From: Anaerolineae bacterium | GTDB taxonomy: Bacteria; Chloroflexota; Anaerolineae; Aggregatilineales; Phototrophicaceae | Length of the DNA: 33,550 nucleotides | Reading direction: 5' to 3' | Assembly (NCBI GenBank): GCA_022842885.1 | Contig: JALHOR010000062.1 | Coordinates: forward strand, 1-33,550 | Part shown: positions 8,299-16,746 of the stretch, piece by piece | Layout: each line of letters begins with the position of its first letter | How positions within the stretch are numbered: the stretch's first letter is position 1 | Notes under the pieces: model-generated | What the model saw: the letters and a program-made list of their open reading frames with translations, nothing else | The model's database searches: none | Told to the model about the DNA's origin: nothing | Program-made: the position numbers and the translations under genes

Positions 8299-8442
8299 AA
8301 CAGAAAATCCTAGCGTCTTTTTTGAGCTACAAAAATTATTACTTTTAGTATATAGTCATTTTTTGGATTTAAATAGCTGAAGGTATTAAGATGTTGTAAA
8401 ACATAGTTAATAATAATTATCTGGTATTCTACGGAAACTTAT
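8299..8442. other. AT-rich divergent intergenic region
   Basis: These 144 bases separate two divergent genes and are markedly A/T-rich. Both promoters must lie here, but several -10-like hexamers occur on each strand and none has a convincing -35 at the right spacing, so I do not assign one. No extended inverted repeat was seen. Confidence 0.5.
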
Positions 8443-9645
8443 TTGAACAGGCGACAACAGCGCACGTATATCATTTTGAGAACGATATACTTTATTGCCC
8501 GGTATTGGCAATGGTCTTATCGGCTGTTGATATTGTATTTACTGTTAAGCCTCATCGCCCCACCTAGTCCACGCACGATTATGGATACCCCCCAAATAGT
8601 CGAAACCACTAAACCGCATTTGTGCGTCCATACCCGTGTCATTGACGAAGTGTTTGAGTTTAATATTCAGCGCACTTTTCAGATGGTACGCGAGATGGGG
8701 GCATCTACCATTGTCGAATTTTTCCCTTGGGCATATTTTGAAAATTCACCGAGCAATGTGGATTGGTCGCGGGCAGATATGATTATTCGCCACGCCCAAA
8801 CGCAAGGACTCACGGTGATTGCCCGCATGGGGTTTGTACCAGAATGGGCGCGTCCGGCAGAGGCTGGTGAATTTACAACGCTGAATGAACTACCGGAAGA
8901 CTCTTATGATGAATTTGCTAATTTCGTGGCAGCATTTGCCGCCCGCTATGCTGGCACAGTTGAACACCTCATTATCTGGAATGAACCTAATTTGGCATTA
9001 GAATGGGGTTATCATCCCCCTGACCCGGCTGCCTATACTGAATTGCTCAAAGTGGTTTACCCTGTTGTAAAACAGGCAAATCCTGATGTGATGATTCTGG
9101 CAGGCGCATTAGCCCCGACGCTAGAACCGGTAGATAGCCCGCATGGCATGAATGATTTATTCTATTTGGAGGCAATGTACCAAGCCGGGGCAAGCGCCTA
9201 TTTTGATGCATTGGCAGTCCACACTTATGGTCTCACCTTTCCCGCAGACGATGACCCTGCGCCAGATAAGCTCAATTTTCGGCGGGTAGAATTGCTGCAT
9301 GAATTGATATTGCGTTATGATAGCGCCGATAAGCCTGTCTACATCACGGAAAGCGGTTGGAACGATCATCCGCGCTGGACAAAAGCCGTGCGCCCATCAC
9401 AGCGCATTCAATACACACTAGATGCATTAGACTGGGTAGCAAACGAGTGGTCATGGGCGAAAACCATGTGTCTATGGGCATTTCGGTATCCGCGCTACAC
9501 CTATAGTTATCCCGATAATTTTATGTTGGTCGGGGTTGGTTTTGAGCGCACACCCATTTATGTAGCTTTACAGGCATACGCGCGTGATATTATTCCCGAA
9601 GGTAATTTATGGTTGCCCCCACCCGCCGTATCCTCTACGCGCTAA
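8443..9645 (+). CDS. Membrane-anchored glycoside hydrolase-like protein (GH-A clan type)
   Basis: A 400-aa protein with an N-terminal membrane helix (~residues 24-42, rich in Leu/Ile/Tyr) and an outer TIM-barrel resembling GH5/GH39-type enzymes. The two expected glutamates are present: Glu181 in Ile-Ile-Trp-Asn-Glu-Pro-Asn (acid/base) and Glu303 in Tyr-Ile-Thr-Glu-Ser-Gly-Trp (nucleophile). Asp-Ala-Leu-Ala-Val-His-Thr-Tyr precedes the latter, as is usual. The start at 8443 is a TTG; it is chosen to keep the membrane helix, and a weak GGA lies ~10 bases upstream. The gene runs 37 bases into the solute-binding protein gene and leads the glycosyltransferase cluster. A role in trimming or releasing the polysaccharide made by the following genes is plausible. 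Substrate cannot be told from sequence. Confidence 0.82.
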   Translation: MNRRQQRTYIILRTIYFIARYWQWSYRLLILYLLLSLIAPPSPRTIMDTPQIVETTKPHLCVHTRVIDEVFEFNIQRTFQMVREMGASTIVEFFPWAYFENSPSNVDWSRADMIIRHAQTQGLTVIARMGFVPEWARPAEAGEFTTLNELPEDSYDEFANFVAAFAARYAGTVEHLIIWNEPNLALEWGYHPPDPAAYTELLKVVYPVVKQANPDVMILAGALAPTLEPVDSPHGMNDLFYLEAMYQAGASAYFDALAVHTYGLTFPADDDPAPDKLNFRRVELLHELILRYDSADKPVYITESGWNDHPRWTKAVRPSQRIQYTLDALDWVANEWSWAKTMCLWAFRYPRYTYSYPDNFMLVGVGFERTPIYVALQAYARDIIPEGNLWLPPPAVSSTR

Positions 9646-10394
9646 TTTTATTAACTATCGCTGGCATCGGTGTGTGGCTAGTCATTAGCCAACTTGAGCC
9701 GCCGCCCACTATGACCGAAAGAGCGTTTCCGTATGGCGAAATTCGGATTGGTGTAGACGCCAGTTTTCCGCCGTTTGCCGTGGATGATGGCACAACGGTT
9801 TATGGCATAGATATTGATTTAGGCAATGCCATTGGTGCGTATTATGGTGTGCCAGTGCGTTTCATCAACATTGGCTATGATGCGCTCTATGATGTTCTCA
9901 CCACCGATAAAGCGGATATTGTGATTTCAGCATTGCTGATTAATCCGCTGCGAACTCAAGAAGTTCGTTATACGCGCCATTATTTTGATAATGGGCTTGT
10001 GCTAGTCAGTCCCAATGAGCAACCATTTACCAGCATGGCAGCACTTTCTGGGCAGCGATTGTCTATTGAATTTGGTAGCCCGGCAGATGCCGAAGCACGT
10101 TATTGGTTACGCCGCATCACAGCCTTTAATCTGTTACCATATGAATTACCCAATTATGCTTTGGATGCCGTGCGTATGGGCGATGCTGACGCAGCGTTGG
10201 TGGATGCAACAACGTATTTCTTGTATCAGCGTGAACAGCCTGATTGGCAAGTGCGGTATCATCATGTTACCAATTCGTTTTATGCCATTGCCACACGCAT
10301 AGACCGCCTAGATACTTGGCAACTGGTGGAGGATGCCCTTTGGATTTTTGCTGCTGATGGCACACTGGAAAAAATTTTGAGAAAGTGGTTATGA
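9609..10394 (+). CDS. Solute-binding protein, family 3 (amino-acid type), membrane-anchored
   Basis: A 261-aa bilobed periplasmic-type binding protein. An N-terminal hydrophobic anchor (~8-28) is followed by the family-3 signature: Ile-Arg-Ile-Gly-Val-Asp-Ala-Ser-Phe-Pro-Pro-Phe-Ala near residue 46, then Gly-Ile-Asp-Ile-Asp-Leu and a Leu-Thr-Thr-Asp-Lys-Ala-Asp-Ile-Val hinge. There is no lipobox. ATG at 9609 has GAAGG six bases upstream, inside the end of the preceding gene, so the 37-base overlap is credible. No ABC permease or ATPase gene follows; instead the next gene is a glycosyltransferase joined by an ATGA overlap. It may serve as an orphan receptor or sensor domain rather than a transporter part. 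That is inference from context. Confidence 0.82.
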   Translation: MVAPTRRILYALILLTIAGIGVWLVISQLEPPPTMTERAFPYGEIRIGVDASFPPFAVDDGTTVYGIDIDLGNAIGAYYGVPVRFINIGYDALYDVLTTDKADIVISALLINPLRTQEVRYTRHYFDNGLVLVSPNEQPFTSMAALSGQRLSIEFGSPADAEARYWLRRITAFNLLPYELPNYALDAVRMGDADAALVDATTYFLYQREQPDWQVRYHHVTNSFYAIATRIDRLDTWQLVEDALWIFAADGTLEKILRKWL

Positions 10395-11491
10395 CTCGCA
10401 TTGGCATTGATGCCCGTTTAACGTTCTATCGCACGGGCGGCATTAGCACCTATATCCGGCGCTTGATTATGGCGTTGGAAAAAATGGATTCATCCCATGA
10501 CTATACGATTTTCCATATTTGGAAAGATAAAAATCGGCTGGCACACCGCTTCAAAAATACAATTTTATGGACACCCGCACATCATCGCATAGAACGGTTG
10601 GCGCTTTCCATTGAACTCGCCCGACATCGTTTGGATATACTCCACAACCCAGATTTTATCCCGCCGTATCGGGGGGCAAAACGCCATCTCATTACCGTGC
10701 ATGACCTGACCTTTTTGCACTATCCCCAATATTTGGATGCTGCCAGCCGCCGTTACTACAATGACCAGATTCAAGCTGCCGTTAATCATGCTGACCATAT
10801 TTTCTCGGATAGTCATGCGACCAAACATGACATAATAACGATGTTGCATGTGCCAGAAAGCAAAATTACCGTGCATCATTTGGGCATTTCGGAAACATTT
10901 CATCCGCAACCACCGGAAAAAATCGCCAGCGTGCAGCAAGCCTTAAATCTGCCAAAAGAATATTTTTTGCATGTTGGCACGCTGGAACCGCGCAAAAATA
11001 TTCTAGGCTTATTGACAGCATACCGTGATTTGTTGCTGCAATTGCCCGATGCACCGCCTGTCGTGCTGGTTGGTAAACCCGGTTGGGTCTTTGAGGAAAC
11101 ACAAGCGCAAATTGCCAAATTGAAGATTGATAAACATCTGTATTGGCGCGAAACTGTGACAGATGACCAATTACCTGCCTTATATAGTGGCGCTGTTGCT
11201 GTCGTGAATCCCTCTTTTTATGAAGGTTTTGGCTTTCCGCCGCTGGAAGGCATGGCGTGTGGTGTCGTACCCATTGTCAGCAATCGGTCTTCGCTGCCCG
11301 AAGTTGTGGGCGATATTGGAATTCAGGTTAATCCTGATGATAATTCGACCATCACCGCCGCACTTTACAAAGTCCTGATGGATACTGCATGGCGAACTGA
11401 CATGCAGCAAAAGGCGCTTGTGCAGGCACAGCATTTTTCGTGGGAAGAATGCGCCCAAATTGTGCTGAACATCTACAATTCTGTGCTATAA
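10391..11491 (+). CDS. Glycosyltransferase, GT4 family
   Basis: A 366-aa GT-B glycosyltransferase expected to add a sugar from a nucleotide donor to a lipid-linked glycan in the cytoplasm. The N-terminal Gly-Ile-Asp-Ala-Arg...Gly-Gly-Ile-Ser-Thr-Tyr acceptor-lobe loop is present. The donor lobe begins with His-Val-Gly-Thr-Leu-Glu-Pro-Arg-Lys-Asn near residue 195. The GT4 EX7E motif appears as Glu-Gly-Phe-Gly-Phe-Pro-Pro-Leu-Glu, followed by Ala-Cys-Gly-Val-Val-Pro-Ile-Val. I chose ATG 10391 over the in-frame GTG 10385 because it makes the classic ATGA overlap with the preceding stop. The best family resemblance is to mannosyltransferase-like enzymes of O-antigen clusters; the sugar is not determined. 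Confidence 0.9.
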   Translation: MTRIGIDARLTFYRTGGISTYIRRLIMALEKMDSSHDYTIFHIWKDKNRLAHRFKNTILWTPAHHRIERLALSIELARHRLDILHNPDFIPPYRGAKRHLITVHDLTFLHYPQYLDAASRRYYNDQIQAAVNHADHIFSDSHATKHDIITMLHVPESKITVHHLGISETFHPQPPEKIASVQQALNLPKEYFLHVGTLEPRKNILGLLTAYRDLLLQLPDAPPVVLVGKPGWVFEETQAQIAKLKIDKHLYWRETVTDDQLPALYSGAVAVVNPSFYEGFGFPPLEGMACGVVPIVSNRSSLPEVVGDIGIQVNPDDNSTITAALYKVLMDTAWRTDMQQKALVQAQHFSWEECAQIVLNIYNSVL

Positions 11492-11549
11492 CTTCGTATA
11501 ATTTTCTTTGCTACTGCTTAACCTGTATATCCTATTGGAAATTTGTCTA

Positions 11550-12764
11550 GTGAAGTTACCACAACACTATAACATTCTCGTCATCACCCCTAGCTTGCCT
11601 TATCCGCCAGCATCAGGCGGTGCGCTCAGAAATTATGGGATTTTGCATGGGTTGGCACAAGCCGGGCATCAAGTCACGCTGCTCACCTTCCATGAAGGTA
11701 CTATCAAGCCAGAAAAAACACCCCTAGCGCAAATTTGTACCCATATTGAGACGGTGATGCCACCAGAACGCTCTCGCTTGCATCGGCTGCGCGATTTGAT
11801 TTTTAGCACTCAACCCGACATTGCGAAACGCCTGTACAGTGCTGCTTTCCAAGATAAATTATTATCACTGCTGCAACAAACCCATTTTGACATTATTCAG
11901 TTTGAAGGTATCGAAGTCGCCTGTTATTTGCCCATTGTCAAAGCCACAGGCACACTCGCCAAATTGGTTTTTGATGCTCATAATGCAGAAGCTGAATTAC
12001 AACGTATTATTTCTGAGATTGACCGTCAAGAGACTAAGCGTTTACTGGCAGCCCTTTATTCCATGATACAAACCCGCCGGATTGCACGAGTTGAAGGTGA
12101 TTTGTGCCATATGGCAGATGCTGTTATTGCTGTTTCACCAGAAGATGCCGCAGCCTTGCAGCAATATTTGCCTAAAAACCCAATCACCGTAGTGCCAAGT
12201 GGTGTTTTTGTGGATGACTATGTGAAGGCAGACTCTAGCATAACCCTACCCCCCAACAGCGTCGTTTTTACAGGCAAAATGGATTATCGCCCGAATGTAG
12301 ATGCCATGGTATGGTTCGCCTTTAACATTTTCCCACAATTACACGATGCTAATTTAGTTATCGTGGGGCAAAAACCGCATCCCAACATCCAAAAACTCAC
12401 GGATTACGAGAATATCCTGCTCACAGGCTGGGTGGAAAGTGTGCTGCCTTATTTGCATCAGGCAGAGGTGTATATTGCACCCTTACGGATGGGCAGCGGC
12501 ACACGCCTGAAAATTCTGGAAGCGATGGCGTGCGGCTGCGCGATTGTGGCAACATCAACCGCCGCCGCTGGCTTAAACGAGGCTGCCCGCAGTGCCATGA
12601 TTATCGCGGATGATGAAGCAGAATTTGCCAGCGCCATTGAGCATTTGCTTGACCACCCGGCACAGCGCGAAATACTAGGAAATCAGGCAAAAACTGTTGT
12701 GAAGACACATTATGATTGGTCAGTGCTGATTCCGCGTCTTTTGGAGGTTTATCGGCATGACTAG
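11550..12764 (+). CDS. Glycosyltransferase, GT4-like
   Basis: A ~404-aa GT-B enzyme. The N terminus has Ile-Leu-Val-Ile-Thr-Pro-Ser-Leu-Pro-Tyr-Pro-Pro-Ala-Ser-Gly-Gly with a following Asn-Tyr, typical of group-1 glycosyltransferases that begin after a substrate-binding loop. The C-terminal lobe has Phe-Thr-Gly-Lys-Met-Asp-Tyr-Arg-Pro-Asn and the donor site Pro-Leu-Arg-Met-Gly-Ser-Gly-Thr-Arg-Leu-Lys-Ile-Leu-Glu-Ala-Met-Ala, as in PEP-CTERM/EPS-type sugar transferases. GTG 11550 is preferred to the open-frame TTG 11508, because the extra residues are not part of the fold and a TATAAT lies at 11497-11502, so 11508 would fall at the transcription start if that is a promoter. No strong RBS decides it. 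The gene overlaps the next by 8 bases. Confidence 0.87.
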   Translation: MKLPQHYNILVITPSLPYPPASGGALRNYGILHGLAQAGHQVTLLTFHEGTIKPEKTPLAQICTHIETVMPPERSRLHRLRDLIFSTQPDIAKRLYSAAFQDKLLSLLQQTHFDIIQFEGIEVACYLPIVKATGTLAKLVFDAHNAEAELQRIISEIDRQETKRLLAALYSMIQTRRIARVEGDLCHMADAVIAVSPEDAAALQQYLPKNPITVVPSGVFVDDYVKADSSITLPPNSVVFTGKMDYRPNVDAMVWFAFNIFPQLHDANLVIVGQKPHPNIQKLTDYENILLTGWVESVLPYLHQAEVYIAPLRMGSGTRLKILEAMACGCAIVATSTAAAGLNEAARSAMIIADDEAEFASAIEHLLDHPAQREILGNQAKTVVKTHYDWSVLIPRLLEVYRHD

Positions 12765-13950
12765 AGAATCGCTCGTGCGACGCAATCAACAGATGACAGC
12801 CGCTTTTCACAGTTCGCCGATGCGCCATCAACTGCGCCGCCGCTTGCTGAGTGCTGTTGCCAATTTTCGGTTCGCGCCATCGCCGCTTCGCGGGCGACGG
12901 GTCTTGTTCATTAAGCCCGACCATTTAGGCGATATGCTGTTGGCAACACCTGCTATCCGCGCTTTTAAACATGCCCGTCCTTATACCGAAGTGCATGTTT
13001 TGGCAGGGGCATGGGCGGCAAATATTTTGGCGGCATACCCGGAAATTGACCGTGTTTTGACGATGCCTTTTCCGGGATTTGACCGCAGTGATGAGAACCA
13101 AAATCCGCTGGCACCCTATTTACAATTGGTGCGGGTTTCGCGTCAGTTGCGGCAAATTGGTTACAGCAGTGCCGTGATTTTGCGCCCTGACCATTGGTGG
13201 GGCGCGATGCTGGCACATGTAGCGGGCATTCAAGAACGCATTGGTTATCAATTAGAAGACGTAACCCCGTTTTTAACTCGCGCTATCCCTCATCGGCATG
13301 AGCATGTCATTCGCCAGAATATGCGCCTCATCGAACATTGGACAGGCATCATTGACGATGACGAAGTGCCATATACGCTTCCCGTTTATGAAGATGACCG
13401 CGATTTTGTGAAAGAGTATTTGGTGCGCTGCGGCGTCAAAGACCGCCAACCTATCATCTGCATTCATCCCGGTTCCGGCACATGGGTCAAACAATGGGAG
13501 AATGCCCATTGGGCAAAAGCGGCGGATACCCTAGCAGACCAAATGGATGCTGCCATTGTCTTTACAGGGAATCATCATGAACTGCCGCTTATCGGGCAAA
13601 TCCAAAATCTGATGCAGAACAAAGCCTGTTTGACGGCGGGCGATATGAATTTAGGACAATTAGCGGCACTCTATGAACATGCCAAAGTCGTTTTGGGTTG
13701 CGATAGTGGTCCCATGCACATTGCAGCAGCAGTAGATACGCCAACAGTTGCTTTATTTGGTCCCGCCGACCCGATTGAATTTGGCACTTGGGGCAATAAA
13801 AACCGCCACATTGTCCTCACAGCCGCGATTGGCTGCCGCCCCTGCCGCGTGTTGGATTGGGGCGATGATGACCCTGCCAATCACCCCTGCGTGCGAGAAA
13901 TTACGGTTGCCCAAGTGTTAGAAGCTGCCCGTTGGGTTACATCCACATAA
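12757..13950 (+). CDS. Glycosyltransferase family 9 (heptosyltransferase-like)
   Basis: A 397-aa GT9 enzyme. After ~45 basic residues comes the GT9 start: Val-Leu-Phe-Ile-Lys-Pro-Asp-His-Leu-Gly-Asp-Met-Leu-Leu-Ala-Thr-Pro-Ala-Ile, including the catalytic-type Asp after Leu-Gly. The donor lobe shows His-Pro-Gly-Ser-Gly, Lys-Gln-Trp, and the signature Gly-Cys-Asp-Ser-Gly-Pro-Met-His-Ile-Ala-Ala-Ala with Ala-Leu-Phe-Gly-Pro-Ala-Asp-Pro. In LPS-bearing bacteria these add heptose to lipid A core; in Chloroflexota the same fold is used on other glycans, so heptose is not implied. GGAGG lies about ten bases before ATG 12757, within the end of the previous gene. It closes the polysaccharide cluster. 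Confidence 0.9.
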   Translation: MTRESLVRRNQQMTAAFHSSPMRHQLRRRLLSAVANFRFAPSPLRGRRVLFIKPDHLGDMLLATPAIRAFKHARPYTEVHVLAGAWAANILAAYPEIDRVLTMPFPGFDRSDENQNPLAPYLQLVRVSRQLRQIGYSSAVILRPDHWWGAMLAHVAGIQERIGYQLEDVTPFLTRAIPHRHEHVIRQNMRLIEHWTGIIDDDEVPYTLPVYEDDRDFVKEYLVRCGVKDRQPIICIHPGSGTWVKQWENAHWAKAADTLADQMDAAIVFTGNHHELPLIGQIQNLMQNKACLTAGDMNLGQLAALYEHAKVVLGCDSGPMHIAAAVDTPTVALFGPADPIEFGTWGNKNRHIVLTAAIGCRPCRVLDWGDDDPANHPCVREITVAQVLEAARWVTST

Positions 13951-13961
13951 AATGATTTATA

Positions 13962-14177
13962 ATGGCACTAAGTTATACCGAATTACACGATAAAATAATC
14001 GAATATCAGGCAAAAGGTATTCAATTGATTTGGGTACTTGACCCGAAAAGAAAACGTGCTGAAGTTTACGCAGGCGAAAATTATCAGATATATACTGAAA
14101 ACGATACCCTGACAGGGGGCGACATTCTGCCAGGGTTAGCAATCAAATTGAGTGAGATTTTTAGCCAACCGGGTTAA
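13962..14177 (+). pseudogene. Uma2-family endonuclease remnant (C-terminal part only)
   Basis: The 71 residues match the last third of Uma2/DUF820 nuclease-like proteins: Leu-His-Asp-Lys-Ile-Ile-Glu-Tyr-Gln-Ala-Lys-Gly-Ile-Gln-Leu-Ile-Trp-Val-Leu-Asp-Pro, then a Tyr-Thr-Glu-Asn-Asp-Thr-Leu...Gly-Gly-Asp-Ile-Leu-Pro-Gly end and a Leu-Ser-Glu-Ile-Phe helix. The usual length is ~180-200 aa. The N-terminal PD-(D/E)xK part with the catalytic Asp is missing, and an in-frame stop (13953-13955) lies just upstream, so it is a truncated gene rather than a wrong start. It overlaps the end of the converging PPK2 gene by four bases. A short expressed peptide cannot be ruled out. Confidence 0.65.
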
Positions 14178-15004
14178 TCCGGTATCACCACATTTTCTAA
14201 TCCCGGTTCTTCCGGCGGATATGCCAACTTCATGCTTTCCAGCGTTTCCACAATCGTTTTGCTGATAATGTAATTGCGATACCATTTTTTGTTCGCTGGC
14301 ACGATATACCAAGGTGCATAGCTGGTATTGCAATGCGTCAGCGCATCGGAATAGGCTTGCATATAGCTGTTCCACTTTTGGCGCACAGGTAAATCCCCGA
14401 TGGAAAATTTCCAATGTTTTGTCGGGTCATCGAGCCGTTCTTGTAGCCGTTCTTTTTGTTCTTCTTTGCTGATGTGCAAGAAAAATTTCAGGATATGGGT
14501 GCCATTCTCTGCCAGCAATTTTTCAAACTGGTTAATCTGTTCATAGCGTTTGCGCCATGTCTCCTCTGGTACAAGATTCTCCACACGCACCACCAGCACA
14601 TCTTCGTAATGGCTGCGATTAAAAATGCCAATGTAACCTTTGGGTGGTGTTTGTTGGTGAACCCGCCATAAAAAATCCTGCGCTAATTCTTGTGGTGTAG
14701 GCGCTTTAAAACTGGCAATTTTGAACCCCTGCGGATTGGTGCCGCTGAACACTTTGCGAATTACACCATCTTTACCGCCCGTATCCATCGCTTGTAAAAC
14801 CACCAATAATGATTTTTTCTGTTCCGCAAACAACATTTCTTGTAACACCGCCAAGCGTTCATGCAATTTTGTCGTCTGCATCTCTGCCTGTTTTTTGTCT
14901 ATGTCACCGTGATAATCCGGTGAATAATCCATAACATCTATTTTCGCGCCAAATTTTGGCACTAAGACTTGTGTAGTTTGTTCGACTACGGATGTTTTAG
15001 TCAT
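14174..15004 (-). CDS. ppk2: Polyphosphate kinase 2 family protein
   Basis: A 276-aa PPK2-family nucleotide kinase that uses polyphosphate to phosphorylate NMPs or NDPs in the cytoplasm. The Walker A-like motif Ala-Met-Asp-Thr-Gly-Gly-Lys-Asp-Gly is at 72-80, the Walker B region is Asn-Arg-Ser-His-Tyr-Glu-Asp-Val-Leu near residue 132, and a lid Arg-rich helix with Arg-Leu-Gln-Glu-Arg-Leu-Asp-Asp-Pro-x-Lys-x-Trp-Lys follows. It is of the single-domain size. ATG 15004 was chosen: GGAG lies ten bases upstream and it starts inside the stop region of the NFACT gene (8-base overlap), whereas the open frame goes on to 15034. Class (AMP or NDP use) cannot be decided by eye. Confidence 0.93.
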   Translation of the reverse strand: MTKTSVVEQTTQVLVPKFGAKIDVMDYSPDYHGDIDKKQAEMQTTKLHERLAVLQEMLFAEQKKSLLVVLQAMDTGGKDGVIRKVFSGTNPQGFKIASFKAPTPQELAQDFLWRVHQQTPPKGYIGIFNRSHYEDVLVVRVENLVPEETWRKRYEQINQFEKLLAENGTHILKFFLHISKEEQKERLQERLDDPTKHWKFSIGDLPVRQKWNSYMQAYSDALTHCNTSYAPWYIVPANKKWYRNYIISKTIVETLESMKLAYPPEEPGLENVVIPD

Positions 15005-16715
15005 CTTTAAAAATCTCCTCATTCTGCGGTACAACCGTCATGGTTTCTTCATTGCGATACGTCACCATCCCGGGTCCCGCGCCTTTAATTTTTTTCACAT
15101 ATTTGCAGCGGGTCACATCCACAATCACACTTTTTTCATGGCGTGCCGCGCTGTAATGAGCAGCAACAGCGGCAGCATTCTGAATAAGCGTTTCTGGGAT
15201 ACGCCGCCCATCAAAACGAATCACCACATGCGCCCCCGGTACATCGCGGGCGTGCAGCCACAAATCTTGTGGATTAGCATTTTTGAACGTGACCAGTTCG
15301 TTCTGGCGGCTGTTGCGCCCAACCCAAATCACATAGCCATCATAAGTCAACCGCAAGGGCGCGCTGCGACCAGCACTGCCGGGGCGTTTTGCCCGCTGCC
15401 CACTAATCAGCCCACGCGCTTGGAGAGCTTGGGCGACTTCTTCAATCTCAGGATAATTGAGCGCCTGCAACAAATCATTTTCTAGCTGCGCCAAATATGC
15501 CAATTCAGTTTTGGTTTCAGCAACCATTTGTGGCACGCCGGATTGCGCTCGTTTCGCCCGATTGTATTTATCAAAATAACGTTGGGCATTTTCCAGTGGC
15601 GTCAGTTTGGGGTCAAGTTTAATAGTCAATTCTGGTTTATCGGGTTCATATTGCGCCTTAAGTTCAGTTTGACCGGGTTGCAACGCATATTGATATGCCA
15701 GAACCAGTTCACCCGCTTGCTGCAAAAAGTGGCGCTCGGTTTCGTCTTTTAAGCCGCTTTCCAGCGATGCCAATTTCGCGCCAAATTTCTTCTTACCTTC
15801 GTCAATCGCCGCTTGCACGGGTTTCTTGATTTCGTTGTATGCTTCTACACCGACGGCTGCCCCATAATAAGCACTCATGGCAGCACTTAATGTTTCCATT
15901 TCGTGCCAACCGGGTAGATGTGTCAGCGGATACACGCTATATGCCTGCACCAAACCGTATTCTTCGGCGATGCCCGGTTGCCATTGGCGCTTTATCAGTA
16001 GTGCAAGGATAGTTTGCAGGGCTTCAAATAATGCCTCTGGTTGGGCATCACTGGCTTTTTGGTTGATATTGCCGCTGGCACGAAACACGATTTCTTTTGC
16101 CAATAGCGGACTCACACCCAAAATACGCGAAGATAGCAGCGCTGCCGTTTTTTGTTTCGCATCCTGATTTTGGGCGAAGATGGTTTCAATATCTGCCACT
16201 GTGATATTTACCGGGTCAAATTTGCCTGTCATCGGCGGGGGTAATTTATACTCATGGTTGGGCAAACTCAGGCGATAACGATTTTCTTCTGGTCCCACAC
16301 GCCGCATACAATCCAAAATGATGCCATCGCGCAGCAATAACAAGTTACTGCGGCGCTCCATCGGTTCGATAACAATAACAAATCGCCCTTCGGCATTCGT
16401 CACCGTGATTTGGAGAACACGCTCATACGGGGGTTGGCTAATTTGTTCAATTTTGCCGCCTTCGATATAGCGCCGGAACATCAGCCCTAATTGCGAAGGT
16501 TTTTCCAACCCTCGTCGCAACTTATCCGATACCAGATGTATACGCGGCATTTGGGTATCGGCGCTCAAATACAAGTAGTGGCGGCGATGGTGCGCGTAAA
16601 TTTCCATACCAATGCCAGCGGCATCTGCATCCAGTGTATCCTGCACGCGCCCGCCCACCAGTGTATTTTGTAATTCATCTATCAGTGCTGAAATCGTAAA
16701 AGCATCTAGGTACAT
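14997..16715 (-). CDS. rqcH: NFACT family ribosome rescue protein (RqcH/FbpA-like)
   Basis: A 572-aa protein with the NFACT layout: NFACT-N domain (~1-215, beginning Met-Tyr-Leu-Asp-Ala-Phe-Thr-Ile and with the Glu-x-Met-Glu-Arg-Arg-Ser-Asn-Leu-Leu-Leu strand), a helix-hairpin-helix region, a long helical coiled coil (~285-430), and NFACT-R (~455-560) with Asp-Leu-Trp-Leu-His-Ala-Arg-Asp-Val-Pro-Gly-Ala-His-Val-Val-Ile. In bacteria RqcH binds stalled 50S subunits and directs Ala-tail addition to the stuck chain. It begins with ATG at 16715, with no strong SD. PPK2 starts inside its 3' end, so the two are likely co-translated. The fibronectin-binding name used for some members is historical. 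Confidence 0.92.
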   Translation of the reverse strand: MYLDAFTISALIDELQNTLVGGRVQDTLDADAAGIGMEIYAHHRRHYLYLSADTQMPRIHLVSDKLRRGLEKPSQLGLMFRRYIEGGKIEQISQPPYERVLQITVTNAEGRFVIVIEPMERRSNLLLLRDGIILDCMRRVGPEENRYRLSLPNHEYKLPPPMTGKFDPVNITVADIETIFAQNQDAKQKTAALLSSRILGVSPLLAKEIVFRASGNINQKASDAQPEALFEALQTILALLIKRQWQPGIAEEYGLVQAYSVYPLTHLPGWHEMETLSAAMSAYYGAAVGVEAYNEIKKPVQAAIDEGKKKFGAKLASLESGLKDETERHFLQQAGELVLAYQYALQPGQTELKAQYEPDKPELTIKLDPKLTPLENAQRYFDKYNRAKRAQSGVPQMVAETKTELAYLAQLENDLLQALNYPEIEEVAQALQARGLISGQRAKRPGSAGRSAPLRLTYDGYVIWVGRNSRQNELVTFKNANPQDLWLHARDVPGAHVVIRFDGRRIPETLIQNAAAVAAHYSAARHEKSVIVDVTRCKYVKKIKGAGPGMVTYRNEETMTVVPQNEEIFKDD

Positions 16716-16746
16716 AACAAATCATATTCGTTGGTATTGCTATTGA

